Shown here in pieces: positions 23,081-35,293 of a DNA stretch of 64,000 bases (position 1 is the first letter of the stretch; each line of letters starts with the position of its first letter). The DNA lies in assembly GCF_040958095.1 (NCBI RefSeq), contig NC_091150.1:64332004-64396003 (forward strand). Reading direction: 5' to 3'. The notes under the pieces were generated by a model that did no database searches, had not been told where the DNA came from, and saw only the letters and a list, made by a program, of their open reading frames with translations. Source of the DNA: Procambarus clarkii (Eukaryota; Arthropoda; Malacostraca; Decapoda; Cambaridae). The position numbers and the translations under genes were made by a program.

Positions 23081-25420
23081 AGGCTTCAAGGGCTGTTAAA
23101 AATCACAGGCTGACTGATCAGGTATTCTTTGGCGGTGTTTATTGAGTGCTCTCTTGAACAGTCTTGGGCCTCTGATGTTGGCAGTTCTTTCTCTCAGAGT
23201 ACGTTTTGCATCACTGATTTTCAACGGGGGTATTCTGCACATCCTGCCATGCCTTCTGATCTCATGAGATGTTGTTTCTGTGTGCAGGTTTGGGACCAGC
23301 CCATCTAATATTTTCCATTTCTAAATTATTATGTATCCCTCCCGCCTGCGCTCTAAAGAATACATATTTATGCTTTTGAGATGGTCCCAATAGTTTAGAT
23401 GTTTTATTGAGTGGATTCTAGAGGTAAAGGATCTCTACACGCTCTCCAGATCAGCAATTTCTCCAGGTTTGAAAGGGGCTGTCATTGTGATTGGTGCTGT
23501 CATTGTCAGGAACAGTATTCCACTAAAGAGCACTAGCGACTTGAAACGTATCTTCTTTGGTGCGATATATGTTGTTTGAAAGATTCATGTTATCCAACCT
23601 GTCATTTTTCTTGCAGTTGTGATGGCTACTTTATTGTGTTCTTTAAATGTAAGGTCTTCTGCCATGATTACACTCAAATCCTTTACACTGCTTTTCCATT
23701 CAATGGTGCGATTATACTGCGTTTTGCACGTGGGATCTGTTTTTATATTTTCATTTTTTTTCAATAGTGTAGGAGCTGGAACTTATTTTCATAAAATACC
23801 ATCTTATTTTCTGTAACCAATTGAAAGACCTGATTTGCATCTGTTTCGAGGTTTGCTGTTCCCCCTCTGTGCTGTCTACTCAAAAAATCCTAGTGTCATC
23901 TGCAAAGAATGATAAGGTATCATAGTGTGTGTCCTGGTCAATGTCTGATATGATAATAAAGAGTACTAGAGCAAACACAGTACCCTGGAAGACTGAGAAT
24001 TTCACGGTTGATGGTCTTGAGTTGACTTTGTTGACTATTACATACTGGGTTCTTTTAGTTAGGAAATTGTAGATCCATCCTCCAATTTTTCCGATGATTC
24101 CTTTTGAACGCATTTTGTGTGCAATAACACCCATCTTGGTTATCTTGAGGTTATCTTGAGATGATTTCGGGGCTTTTTAGTGTCCCCGCGGCCCGGTCCT
24201 CGACCAGGCCTCCACCCCCAGGAAGCAGCCCGTGACAGCTGACTAACTCCCAGGTACCTATTTACTGCTAGGTAACAGGAGCATTCAGGGTGAAAGAAAC
24301 TTTGCCCATTTGTTTCTGCCTCGTGCGGGAATCGAACCCGCGCCACAGAATTACGAGTCCTGCGCGCTATCCACCAGGCTACGAGGCCCCTCCACCAGGC
24401 TACGAGGCCCCATAGTCACATTTTTCAAAGGCTTTTCCGTAATTTGTGTATATAACGTACTTGTTTTGTTTGTCCTCCATGGCATCTAAGGCCATGCCAT
24501 AGATTTCCAACAATTGTGATAGGAAAGAGCCCCCAGGTCTGAAACCATATTGACCAGGGTTATGTAGACACTGTGATTCCATGTGTTCTGTGATCTTACT
24601 TCTTATCACTTTCAAAGATTTTATGATGTCTGATGTTAGTCATATCTGTCTATTGTTTTCTTCTGCTTTATTCCCTCCTTTATGGAGTGGAGCTTATCTG
24701 TTGGTTTTTAATATGTCAGGGTAATATGTCACCCGTATCTTTTTTTTTTTTTTAGTTTTTTTTTTTTTTTTTTAGGGCCACGACAGTTTTTTTTACAGTT
24801 CTTAATAAATATGGAGTTCCAAGAATCAGGGCCTGATGCAGAGTGCATAGGTATATTGTCTATTGCTATTTCAAAATAAAGTGGGGTTAGGGTGATATCT
24901 AATATATGATTTAATGTTAAAATCTCAATCATGAAGAATTCGTTTTGGTTATCAATCTTCAGTGTGTTTAAGGGATCACTGAAAACGGGACTGTACAGTT
25001 GCCTCAGTTTTGCACTCATTTTTTTTTTTTTGTCATCTGTGAAAGTTCCCTCTCACTTTCGCAGGGACCCAATACTGAATGCAGCTTTTGTTCTAGATTT
25101 TGCATAGGAGGAAATGTATTTCGGATGTCTCTCTATTCTGCTGATGGCCTTTTGCTCTCTCTGCCTCTGGTGGATTTTATATGATTTTTGTAGCTCTAGT
25201 TCAATCGTTTCTATTTCTTTATATAGCTTTATATGTCGTTCTTGAGATAGGATTGAGAGTTCAAGTTGTTCTGCGATTCGTTTTCTTCTTTCTTTGTGTA
25301 AAGAGGTAACGTCGTTCTCGTTCCAGTCTGCATCTCTTCCTCATTTTTCTTAGAGGTTTCTGTTTTGTCTTAAAGGTATGTGGTTTAAGCATAGTTCCAG
25401 TGCCACCAAGTTATTTTCTA
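23081..25420 (-). pseudogene. Non-LTR retrotransposon (LINE) reverse transcriptase, degraded, interrupted by a SINE
   Basis: Read on the minus strand: a region before RT (about 25360-25030), FSDPLNTL and SASGPDSW (25019-24780), then QYGFRPGGSFLSQL and an altered catalytic-block region (24615-24412), the SINE, then FLTKRTQYVIVN, VFQGTVFALVLF and the catalytic-type FADDTRIF (24134-23880), then a C-terminal tail ending near 23090 with many stops. PQG has become FQG. Frameshifts and stops show it is dead. Poly-T tracts near 24741-24775 on the plus strand are A-tract expansions in the element. Confidence 0.85.
24138..24411 (-). mobile_element. tRNA-headed SINE, head type B, inside the LINE RT
   Basis: On the minus strand the head begins GCCTCGTAGCCTGGTGG and has a perfect seven-base acceptor pairing (GCCTCGT with ACGAGGC), an anticodon loop CTCGTAA and B box GGTTCGATTCC. 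It is followed by the same body as the type A SINE and a tail of repeated TCTCAAGATAACC. The last 21 bases at the head end (24391-24411) duplicate the preceding 21. It lies between two adjacent blocks of the LINE RT, so it inserted there. Confidence 0.9.
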
Positions 25421-25539
25421 AAGGCACCGGCTGAGGTTTGCATTTTTTAGCTGTTCTTCCCAGCTAATATCTGCGAGGCCTTTAGTTTATTTGTTCCCCT
25501 TATTCTGTTAGTTGTACATCCATTATAAACTTGAACAGG

Positions 25540-26690
25540 ACGTCCTCACCTTGCAGTATCAAGATCGTGTTTCTTTCCCCCGAGGCTCGGTACCAGGTCC
25601 GCCGTCTTGACTCTTTCTCTTCCTTTACTTATACTCGTGCATTGTGTACTACTACTTCCTGCCCCCCTCCCCTCCCTGCTTTTGCCCAATCACTTGGAAT
25701 GCACGGTAGAGCAACGTTCTCACGTCATGGAGGTCGGCGTTCAATCCCCGACCGTTGAAGTCGGTTGGGCACCATTCTATCCCCACGTCCCATTCCAAAT
25801 TCTTATCCTGACCCCCTATAGTCGTAATGGCTTGCGCTTTATCCTGAGAATTCCCTCCATCCCTTCCTTCGTTCTTCAATAATTTCCAACCCTTGGATCC
25901 TGACACCTCCATCAGCTTCCCTTTTTCTGCTCCTGTCTATTCTGTGCCCACTGGTGTCTCTTTTCCTTCTCTGACTGTCTGTTCCATTCCTCCTTCCCGA
26001 TTGTCTCCTACTTGCCTGGTTAGTGCCACTTCTCTCCGTCCTCTTCCTCCTATTTCTTCTGTGCCCTCCTTCCCTATCCAATGCTGTATTCCTTCCCAGT
26101 CATCTATCCCTCCCTCCTCACATATCCTTCCTGGTTGATGTCCCTACACCTCCCATTCATCTTCGTGTCTCATGCTCTCGTTTGCCTCTCCGTCTGAGAA
26201 TATGGAGGCGTAATGACTGTTTCCCATTACGTCGCTTCTGTCATGCCTGTCTCACAGTCAGAAACGGAAACTTGGTTCCTCACCCTCTACTTCCCCTGCG
26301 GGTAAGAAGGTTTCTGTCCTTCCGAAATTTTCCTCTGCTGTCTTGGTTCCTGCCTCGCCTGTCTCAGTAGCGGAGTCGACTGATCCGGCTATGAACGTTC
26401 CTATAGCCTTTGATTTTGCCTCTGATGCTAGCCCTAGTGAGGTGCACCCTGTTGTTTCTGTTGGTGTTTGCCCCCTCTCTCTCTCCAGCACCTCTCTGGT
26501 GCCTCCTTCCTCTCATGACCTTGATATTTCGCCTTTACTCCTTTTTACAACATCTGATTACCGACCCCAGAATGGCCAGAATAGTATCGAGGTAATGTTG
26601 GTGAGGCAGCCCTCAGAGATGCTGTCTACCACACTGCTCTTGAGGCGCTTGGACCAGCAATCCGCAGAAACTAGGACTGGTTCAACAAAA
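25540..26690 (+). pseudogene. LINE ORF1 C-terminal half (Ser/Pro-rich), interrupted by a SINE
   Basis: The encoded stretch FLSPEARYQVRRL followed by a Ser/Pro-rich tail (LDPDTS... LGSSPSTSPAGKK) matches the copy at 28480-28970 (LSFPEARRHVRRL ... LDPDTP ... PGSSPSS) and continues beyond the point where that copy stops. Several frameshifts. Same orientation and family as the element at 26850-28990. Confidence 0.65.
25696..25878 (+). mobile_element. Second tRNA-derived SINE family
   Basis: Contains an A-box-like GGTAGAGCAACG and a B-box-like GTTCAATCCCC about 30 bases apart, followed by a CT-rich body with CGTAATGGCTTGCGCTTT. It interrupts the ORF1 reading of the flanking LINE copy, with matching blocks on both sides. 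It is unrelated in body to the SINEs at 21605, 24138, 30393 and 53919. Confidence 0.6.
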
Positions 26691-26849
26691 TGATCAGGAG
26701 ATAACACGTATTACTGTCAAAATAAAATCACCGGTTCTGTGCACCCCAGAATGACCCACAGGAAGAAACATCACACAGGAAGAAAGATGCCTTTGCCAGT
26801 GCCAAAAGAATTTTGCAAAATAAACTCCATGAGATGCAGGAAGTATAGT

Positions 26850-27700
26850 TTAGCAACAAGGCCCCGTCTCTGTCCTGCTCGTTGATGCCGTGAGGGGGCT
26901 TGGTGGACGTCTGCCAGAGTGTGATACTCCACGGGCCAGTCCTCCGTTCTTTTGTGGCCTTATGCTCCTCCTGCTGCTGTCCTCGCAAATTTTGTCAGAC
27001 ACCTTTTCATTTTCATTTTGTTTCAATTCCCCCCCCCCCCTTTCTTCTCCTTTCTGATTGTCATTTCCCGCTGACCTTGTGCCTGTTTTGTTCATTTTTT
27101 TGGCCTTCTTTTGTTTTGATGCCTGGGTGTTTGAAGAGGCATACTCTTTCACCCGTAGAACTGTAATACCCAACGTAGAGAGCGAGGGGAACCTTTTACT
27201 GTCAATCCTCCTTTCATCACTGAACCCGATCTCGACGTACTGACAGTTCTTAAGGTGGCGTTTGTGGGCGTATACTCAAAACGCACCCCTAGGGGGCCCC
27301 GGCATGATCGGCAATAGTTTCTTGTTGGGTGTCCTGCCTCTAATTGTGACTCCATGGTGGGTGTGGGGGCACATTCGTGAATGAAAGTCTTATTTCTCGT
27401 CTATATGTCTGTAAATGTTCCTCTTGTACCCTCTCAGGCTCGTGAGGTTGGCGACCAAGCCCCCTAGTCGGATTGTGTTCGAAGACTGGGCTTTGTAGCC
27501 TCCGCTGCATTGGGACCCAACCTTGCCCCTTCTTTCACCCTCCTGACAACTCCCCTCGGCTCCCCTCCCTCCTCTGTGGTTGGGTCGAGCCACAAGCCCC
27601 CAGTGGTGATCTCCTCGTCCCCTGGCACGGCTCAGTATCTCGTTGTGACTACTGCGCCTTTTAACCCCTCTCTCTCTCTCTGGGGGTTCTCAACATCGTC
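26850..27700 (+). mobile_element. Probable 5' untranslated region of a LINE
   Basis: Unbroken by other elements and leading directly into the ORF1 that follows. It contains homopolymer runs (C12 near 27031) and no convincing frame of its own; minus-strand frames here are low-complexity shadows. Assigned to the LINE by position only. Confidence 0.45.
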
Positions 27701-28990
27701 CGCGCTGCGGCCGCACTCGCTCGATTCCTTCCCATACTGATGTGTATCAAGCCTTGTTTGGTCCCGCTTCGTCTGCCAAATATTTTGATCTCCTCCCTCT
27801 TGATTCTGCGCCTCCTGACGATTTCTCCTTCCATAGGCATCTTGTTGATTCTGTAGATACCTCTGTTACCTTCAATCCCAACCGTCTCGGTACATGTGTC
27901 GTTGCTGCTCCTTCTTAGGATGCAGCCTCCCGCTTGCTGCCTTATCCTGCCTTGGCGAGACCCCTGTTCGGGTCTCCAAGAACATTCGGATGAATGCCAG
28001 TGTTGGCACTATTCTCCTCCCGCCCCATGTTGCAACTGGTGTTCGGAATCTACAGGACTCCCACGATGATATTTGGCATATCCTCGAAGCCTAGGGGCCA
28101 TTCTGTCCTACAGGTAGAAACGTTTACTCGTCCCCCTCGTGGTCGTCGCCGTCAACCCCTTCGGGTTGTGAAGATTACCTTTGATGGTAGAACCCCTTCC
28201 ACCCGCTATCATTCTTACTGGTGCCAGGTGCTCTATCCAGGAGTTCATTCCCTCTCCTCGGCTCTGTATTAAGTGCTGGAGGTTTGGGCATGGAGTCCTC
28301 CGCTGCTCCAGTACTGTCTCTCTCTGTCCTGTGTGTGGGGACGAGGGTCACTCTAAGTCGGAGTGCGCTTCTCCCCAGGCTCGCTGCCTCAAATGCAGTG
28401 TGAGGCCCACCCTATCTTCTCCCGTACGTGTATACATTACAAGCATGAGGCAGCCGTCCTCAACTTAAAGCACCGGGAGTGTTTGTCTTTTCCTGAGGCG
28501 AGGCGCCACGTTCGCCGTCTCACGCCTTATGCTAACATCTCCTATGCTTGCGTGTTGCGCTCTTCCTTTCCTCGTCCTTCCAACCTTCCTCAGACTCAAA
28601 CCAGTTTCCAGGCCTTAGACCCTGACACCCCCACCGTCCCCTCCTCTGTTCCTTTGAGTTCTGTCCCGAAGGGTCCCCCTCCTGGTCCTTTGTCTGGGGT
28701 TCCCTTTCTTTATGCCCGGTCTGTCATGTCTCCGGTGTCTTCTTCCTCGTCTCCTTCCCATCCTTCTCCTCCATCTATTGGCTCTCCACGTCGCCTGTCA
28801 GTACGAGCTGATGTCCATCGCTCTCCCAACGGCCGCCATGTTTACTCTCGTTCTGCTTCTCCTGTTGAGACACTAAAATCTGTTGCCCAGTACATTATTG
28901 CTGGGGCGCCTGTCTCTTTGAGTCAGAAGCATAAGCCTGGATCCTCTCCTTCCTCCTACCCGGCAATAATATATCCCATGTTTAAGGGAA
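27700..28990 (+). pseudogene. LINE ORF1 (gag-like) with CCHC knuckles, frameshifted
   Basis: Read in changing frames: an N-terminal part (YQALFGPASSAKYFDL), then a nucleic-acid-binding block near 28260-28400 with CIKCWRFGHG, CPVCGDEGH and CLKC, the spaced Cys/His pattern of LINE ORF1 knuckles, then a Ser/Pro-rich C-terminal region. An in-frame stop near 27916 and at least two frame changes show it is inactive. It ends abruptly near 28970. ORF1 proteins bind the element RNA; nothing of ORF2 follows. Confidence 0.7.
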
Positions 28991-29039
28991 AATTCCACTA
29001 TAATCTGGTTTTCTTTGGACGAGTTATTTAGTTTAATTT

Positions 29040-29840
29040 GTCTTAGAATGAGTTAATGGATTAGCATAAAAACAACATTGCAATTAGTTGCATATTGTAA
29101 CTAAGGTCATTAAAGGAGGTCGGCTTTTTCCCGACACAATTCCGGGGTTGGGGGGAGAGAAACACGGGTCGGAGTTCACTGTTTAGAACTGACAAACACT
29201 GATACTCCTCCTCAGAATTATTAAATTAATTTTGATGTAAGTGGTTAGTTGCACATTTGTGCATCAGTTCGTACAGGGTGGATGTCCCATACTAAAGTTG
29301 TATGGGTGAGAAGTCTTTACAAGCCTCATTTCCTGCTAACTCTTTTAAGACTATATTTCTAGCCTATTTAAATTTGATTTTATCCAGCAGGCTGAATGTG
29401 ATCAATCATTACAGTTATGTATGCTATTGGGACTGCAGTGAGATCAGTGACATTGGTCGCAGTGACTTATAGGTTGTTTCGGCTACTGATCATTGAGACC
29501 CATAGAATACATTTTCATTAAATAATAATTGTATCAAATCAATAATCGGTTTAGATATTCTCAGTATGCTCCTAAATTTGTTGGAGTTTATTTGCTGATA
29601 AAATTAGTAATTTATTTTGGTTTAATTAATTCAGAAGGTTGAATGTATTCAATCTTTAAAGTCAAGGATGGCTTGGAGACTGCAGTGGGATCAGTGATAT
29701 TGGTCACAGAGACTTGCAGTTGATTAAGCTACTTGTCACCGATTTGCCACTGAGGCTTCATGAGCTCATCTTCAGCTTTAAATGATGATATTAAGATCAG
29801 CATATATTAATGTGTGGTCAACTGTATTCTCAGGTATTTT
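29040..29840 (-). mobile_element. Bel/Pao remnants: LTR edge and duplicated linker
   Basis: AT-rich stretch containing (i) near 29119-29190 a sequence matching the Bel/Pao LTR edge at 41960-42050, and (ii) two diverged copies, at about 29430-29500 and 29670-29760, of the block found at 53095-53160 between RNase H and integrase of the large Bel/Pao element (core GACATTGGTCxCAxTGACTT). RT and RNase H are absent, so this is an internally deleted derivative. Confidence 0.55.
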
Positions 29841-30392
29841 CACTGGAGTTTTATTATCAGCTAACAATTGATGATTTGTTAGTTGCACCTACAAGAATTC
29901 CTATGTTGGAGAGGTGATCAGATTTAATTTTGTCTGCTAATTTCATTCCTTTACTTAGGAATGTGGCAGTAGCTTTTAGACCTTTACGTGCAGGTCTGTT
30001 AGAATTCTATCCACCACGATGGCTTGTACTCGACGAACATAGTTGCCTAGACGTTCTAATGGTTGTACCACCTGGTAGACTTAAGGCCCTGTATCTGCCA
30101 GGAAACCTGACATATTATAGGTCATCTGGTTTACAGGTTTAAATTTTAGATTATCTGACACCTGTTTAGTGACAAATGTTCTCTGGGACCCTTGGTCAAA
30201 CAACCCGCGGGTTTGGACCCTGGCCCTTTTAGTTTAATAAGTTGTGCAGTAGAGAAAGTAGCATTATTTCTTGACTTTGTTAATAGGACACTAATGTTTG
30301 TTGCACCTTGCAGTACTGTACTGTAGTGGAAATGTTATCTTCCACTTTGGGTTTTGGAAATTTTAATTTGGTGTCTCCGCACAATGCTACAT
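29840..30392 (-). pseudogene. Bel/Pao aspartic-protease-like region, degraded
   Basis: Minus-strand reading includes GLFDQGSQRTFVT and VVQPLERLGNYVRRVQAIVV, closely matching the protease block at 63650-63960 and its continuation (KIKSDHLSNIG) at 55300-55340. Stops and a frameshift near 29960 inactivate it. The DQGSQ site corresponds to the active-site region of Bel/Pao peptidases. Confidence 0.75.
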
Positions 30393-30643
30393 GGTTATCT
30401 TGAGGTTATCTTGAGATGATTTCGGGGCTTTAGTGTCCCCGCGGCCCGGTCCTCGACCAGGCCTCCACCCCCAGGAAGCAGCCCGTGACAGCTGACTAAC
30501 TCTCAGGTACCTATTTACTGCTAGGTAACAGGGGCATTCAGGGTGAAAGAAACATTGCCCATTTGTTTCTGCCTCGTGCGGGAATCGAACCCGCGCCACA
30601 GAATTACGAGTCCTGCGCGCTATCCACCAGGCTACGAGGCCCC
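30393..30643 (-). mobile_element. tRNA-headed SINE, head type B, inside Bel/Pao
   Basis: Same head (GCCTCGTAGCCTGGTGG, perfect acceptor pairing) and body as the copy at 24138, without the 21-base head duplication. It separates the gag knuckle region from the protease region of a Bel/Pao copy. Confidence 0.9.
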
Positions 30644-31060
30644 CTGACGGTGATGGTGCTGACTCTTGTTACACATTTTGCAAGTGTGTAGTTGGGTCTC
30701 ACATTCATTGGTGTTGTGTTTCCTGAGGGACCTCGTGGAATGTTGCAGCTCTCTGAGTTGTTTGACACGGACATCACAATCAGGATATTTGTTGCAGTGG
30801 TAAATGGAATGTTCCTCTTGACAGAACAAACATGTTTTCCATCCTACAGCATCTCTTGGAGTCACCACCTTAGGTGGCATAGTAATTGAAGGCTTGGAGT
30901 GACCCACACTGCCATTGTTCCAATTTGGTGTGGGGATAGATTGTTTAGATTTAGTTGAAGTACTTCTTGTACTCCTGTGTTTATTATTATTAGCTGGGTC
31001 CTCCACGGACTTCGTCGGTTTAGACTTGTCAGTTGAAGAACTTGTTCCTGGTACTATTGT
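30644..31060 (-). pseudogene. Bel/Pao gag C-terminal zinc-knuckle region
   Basis: The minus-strand frame has a basic, Ser/Thr-rich lead followed by CLFCQEEHSIYHCNKY and CKMCNKSQHHH, the Cys/His layout of Bel/Pao gag. It is cut on its C-terminal side by the SINE; the protease follows beyond. The N-terminal side ends where Penelope-like sequence begins near 31060. Confidence 0.72.
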
Positions 31061-31625
31061 CTCATGTGCTCTCATGCCATCTTCAATCTGGTGCCCCTAG
31101 GAATCACATGAGACAAGCCCATGACATTACTCTAACAAGAGAAATGTTGAACAAGAATACCTGCATAATAGACAAAACCCAAGATGCAAGAAGATTACAA
31201 ATTCTTGAGGCAATTCACATAAGAATAGAGAGACCTACCATGAACACCCAAATCACAGAACTATTTACTCTACCCACCATGAGAGTAAGGACAAGACAAG
31301 AACATATCGATGCCAACACTGAAGACACTGTCCAACATAATAGGCCAATTACACTGGATTAATCTTTGTGTTTAGATAGGAGATGCCTCGTATGGGCCAA
31401 TAAGCCTTCTGCAGCTTCTATGTTTCACCTCACATTTATCCCTTATGTATCCCCCCATGTTTTCACCTTTATTGTATTATCACCTGACCCAGTGCGGGTA
31501 TAAAATCAACTAGTATTGTAAGATCTGTTCACTTGAGAATGAACCATGGAGGTTCGAAACGTTGTGCAAATTATATAAATAAGTGTAATACACTCTATTG
31601 TAAATCACTTCTTTTCTTCACCTTA
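31061..31625 (+). pseudogene. Penelope-like element, C-terminal endonuclease region and 3' UTR
   Basis: The plus-strand frame LSCHLQSGAPRNHMRQAHDI ... NTCIIDKTQDARRLQILEA resembles the C-terminal GIY-YIG part of Penelope-like elements, which lie downstream of their RT. Stop at 31360. The 3' part includes CTTGAGAATGAACCATGGAG and TTCGAAACGTTG, a style I associate with Penelope 3' ends. The RT is missing (5' truncated). Class by resemblance only. Confidence 0.6.
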
Positions 31626-31636
31626 AAAGTACGAAA

Positions 31637-31788
31637 ATGCGTTTTGGAGAACTCCTATTTCAATTAAGCCCTGATGCTAAGAAAATAGTTAGAGGGATAG
31701 AAGCCCTAAACCCGAAAATAATAAATACAGAATATGCGGTCATATTCAATGAAACATGTTTGAAAGAAAACCTGCTGCCAGTATACAC

Positions 31789-31790
<2 letters not shown>
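31637..31790 (+). pseudogene. Short element fragment, possibly the start of a second Penelope-like copy
   Basis: A short frame (MRFGELLFQLSPDAKKIVRG ... [10 protein letters not shown]) opens 12 bases after the Penelope 3' region and runs into the (AT)n tract. Head-to-tail partial copies are typical of Penelope-like elements, which is the only reason for this call. Confidence 0.3.
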
Positions 31791-33023
<1,233 letters not shown>

Positions 33024-33049
33024 TACCTCTCCTCTAAAATAAGAGTCAT

Positions 33050-33270
33050 ATCGGTTAGTGAATCCGGGAGAGGGCGTCCGCTATCACATTCTCTCTCCCT
33101 TTAATGTGTCTGATTTCCAACTATTACTCTTATAACAGTTGGGACCATCTTGTCAGCCTCTGGTTCGAAGTGTTCATTCTGTGCACGAACGTCAAGGAGT
33201 TATGATTGGTGAACACTCGCACCGGTCTTGTACCTCCACCCACCTTCGTTCATCATCCTCTAAAGTAGTT
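33050..33270 (-). pseudogene. Ty3-like RNase H C-terminus directly before the LTR
   Basis: The minus-strand reading has VRVFTNHNSLTF, then NQRLTRW, then HIKGRENVIADALSR, the family end of Ty3-like RNase H, with some stops. The polypurine tract and LTR follow within about 40 bases, leaving no room for an integrase. Confidence 0.7.
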
Positions 33271-33271
33271 T

Positions 33272-33440
33272 TCAGAGGATGATGAGCGAAGTACTAAGAG
33301 GGCTGGAAGGCTGTGCCATGTACATAGACGATATAGTAGTGTACGCCGATAGCTGGAAACAACACATGAATCGACTGAGAGAATTGTTCCAAAGATTGGA
33401 AGAAGCGAACCTGACAGTTAATCTTGCCAAGAGCGTGTTC
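33272..33440 (+). pseudogene. Ty3-like RT fragment with YIDD box
   Basis: A plus-strand frame with MYIDDIVVYADSW ... LTVNLAKSVF is the RT catalytic box and the segment after it. It is opposite in orientation to the adjacent RNase H fragment, so the two are separate pieces or an inversion. It runs into a CT-rich minisatellite, and the rest of the frame is low-complexity shadow. Confidence 0.75.
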
Positions 33441-33444
33441 AGGA

Positions 33445-34045
33445 AGGCTGTGGCTCAGCAACACACATGCGTTGCTGAATCACAGCAACCTTCCCCCTGT
33501 CCCACAGTCCTTCCCACCATTCCCTCCTCCCCCGTCCCCTCGTCGTCCCAACCATCCCTCACTACTTTGTCCCCTCGTCCTTCCCACCATTTCCCCCTCC
33601 CCAGTCTCCATGTCTTCCTCACCATTCCCCACTCCACTGTCCCCTCGTCCTCCCAACCATTCCCCACTCCTCTGTCCCCTCATCATTACAACTATTCCCC
33701 CCTCCCCCATCCCCATGTCTTCCCCACCATCCCCCACTCCACATCCCCTCGTCCTTCTTACTACTGCCCTCCCTCTCCTGTCCCCTATTCCTCCCTCACC
33801 ATCCCCCCACTCCCCTGGCCCCTTGTCCTCCCCATCACTCTCCATTCTGCCCTCATTCACCCCCCTCCCCTCGTCTCCACCATCCCCAACTCCCCCATCT
33901 ACTCGTCCTCCCCACCATTACCCCCCGCCTCTGTCCCTTCATTGTCCCCACCAACCCCCCACTCCCGTCCCCTCGGCTCCCCCACCATTCCCCACTCCCT
34001 TGTTCAAAGCATTCCCAAATGATCTGGTATTCACTTCAGAAAATT
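33445..34045 (+). repeat. CT-rich minisatellite module, copy 1
   Basis: Opens with TTGCTGTGGCTCAGCA, continues with irregular tandem units around CCCCTCGTCCTCCCCACCAT (about 35-45 bases each), and closes with CATTCCCAAATGATCTGGTA. Same opening and closing sequences as the module at 34745-35255. Ser/Pro-rich frames here are not genes. Confidence 0.8.
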
Positions 34046-34744
34046 AGGAACATCAAATGATCTGATGTTTCCATCACTGAAAAATAAGAAGAACAGTTAA
34101 AAACCAAATGGAAAACAATGAAAAAATGTAAAAAATATACACATGAAATGAACGGTATGGTAAACAACACAGCTCAATTCAAATGCAATGTCCCACAAAA
34201 TAATTAAATCAAAATGAAAATAAATCGAAATCTATGAAATTTAATTTATCAATGAAATCGGAAACATTGAAATGGAATTATAACATATTTAGAATTGCAT
34301 GTGTTGATCTTTTGTGCAACATATGGCACCGTTTTTCAAAAACGTATGTTTTTACCTGTCACATGGGTGGCATCTATATAGCAGGTATATAAAATGACGC
34401 GCCAATTCATATGCAACGTTGTGTCAAAATTTTAAAGCAATCGGTGAAGCACTTTTGGTGATTACAGCGTGTGTTGCTCTTACGTCCAACAGATGGTGAT
34501 GTTTAAAAAAAAATTTCAAAGCCATCTGTAAAGAGGTTTCGAAGATTTCCCTAACATGAAAAAACACAGTTTTTCAGAAAAAGCATGTTTATTTGCCGTC
34601 ACAGACGTAACATGTATATCGTATGTATATAAAAATCTGCTCGGATGCGAATGGAACATTGTGTGAAAATTTCAAAGCAATCGGTGAAGAACTTTCGGAG
34701 ATTAGCGGTTATGCACAAACGAACATTTCCATTTTGATTTATAA
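34046..34744 (+). repeat. AT-rich interspersed repeat with two diverged tandem subunits
   Basis: Contains two related stretches, about 34335-34470 and 34575-34710. Both have a TTTTCA(A/G)AAA start, a GTCACA motif, a TATATAAAA run and AATTT(T/C)AAAGCAATCGGTGA. No frame. Likely part of the same mobile or repeated unit as the flanking CT-rich modules; class unknown. Confidence 0.55.
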
Positions 34745-35255
34745 CTAGCAGTACCCGGCCACGCGTTGCTGTGGCTCAGCACAGCAACCTTCCCTGTCTG
34801 CCAGTCCACTCCACCATGCCCCCTCACCCGTCTTCTCAGCCTCTCAACCATTCCCAACTCCACTGACCCCTCGTCCTCTCTTCCATTCCCTACTCCACCA
34901 TCCCCTCTTCCTTCCCACCATGCCCCACTCCCCTGTCCCTTTGTCCTCCCCTCATCATTCTTCATTCCCCCATCCCAAACTCCCCCCGTCCCGTTGTCCT
35001 TCCTCACCATTACCCCCCTCCTTTGTCCCCTCGTCTTCAACTACCATCTCTCAAATCCGTCCCCTCGTCCTCCCCACCATCTCTCACTTCCGTCCCCTCG
35101 TCCTCCCCACCATCTCTCACTTCCGTCCCGTCGTCATCCCCACCATTCCCCACTTCCTCGTCCGATGCCTTCCCAAATGGTCTGATGTTCCCATCAGAAA
35201 ATTGGGAACGTCAAGTGATCTGATATCGGCGTGCAACGCCGGATACGACCGCTAG
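34745..35255 (+). repeat. CT-rich minisatellite module, copy 2, with inverted ends
   Basis: Starts CTAGCAGTACCCGGCCACG and ends with GCAACGCCGGATACGACCGC then TAG; the two ends are imperfectly inverted (CTAGC, CCGGC and GTTGC matched). The core is a CT-rich tandem array of CCGTCCCCTCGTCCTCCCCA and variants. The shared ends suggest a discrete element that carries the minisatellite. Confidence 0.6.
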
Positions 35256-35293
35256 TATGCTAAAGCTAACTTAACAGAGGAACATTTCCCACA

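Noticed and set aside
24300-24400. A tRNA gene (good cloverleaf with CGT anticodon, minus strand)
   Set aside because: The same head occurs at 30545-30643 and is always followed by the same body and tail, so it is a SINE head. No stand-alone tRNA gene was found.
26850-27173. Minus-strand basic frame (107 residues)
   Set aside because: Antisense of a C- and T-rich LINE 5' region; low complexity.
33441-34047. Ser/Pro-rich proteins of over 200 residues
   Set aside because: Read-through of an RT fragment into CT-rich minisatellite; composition is fully explained by the repeat.
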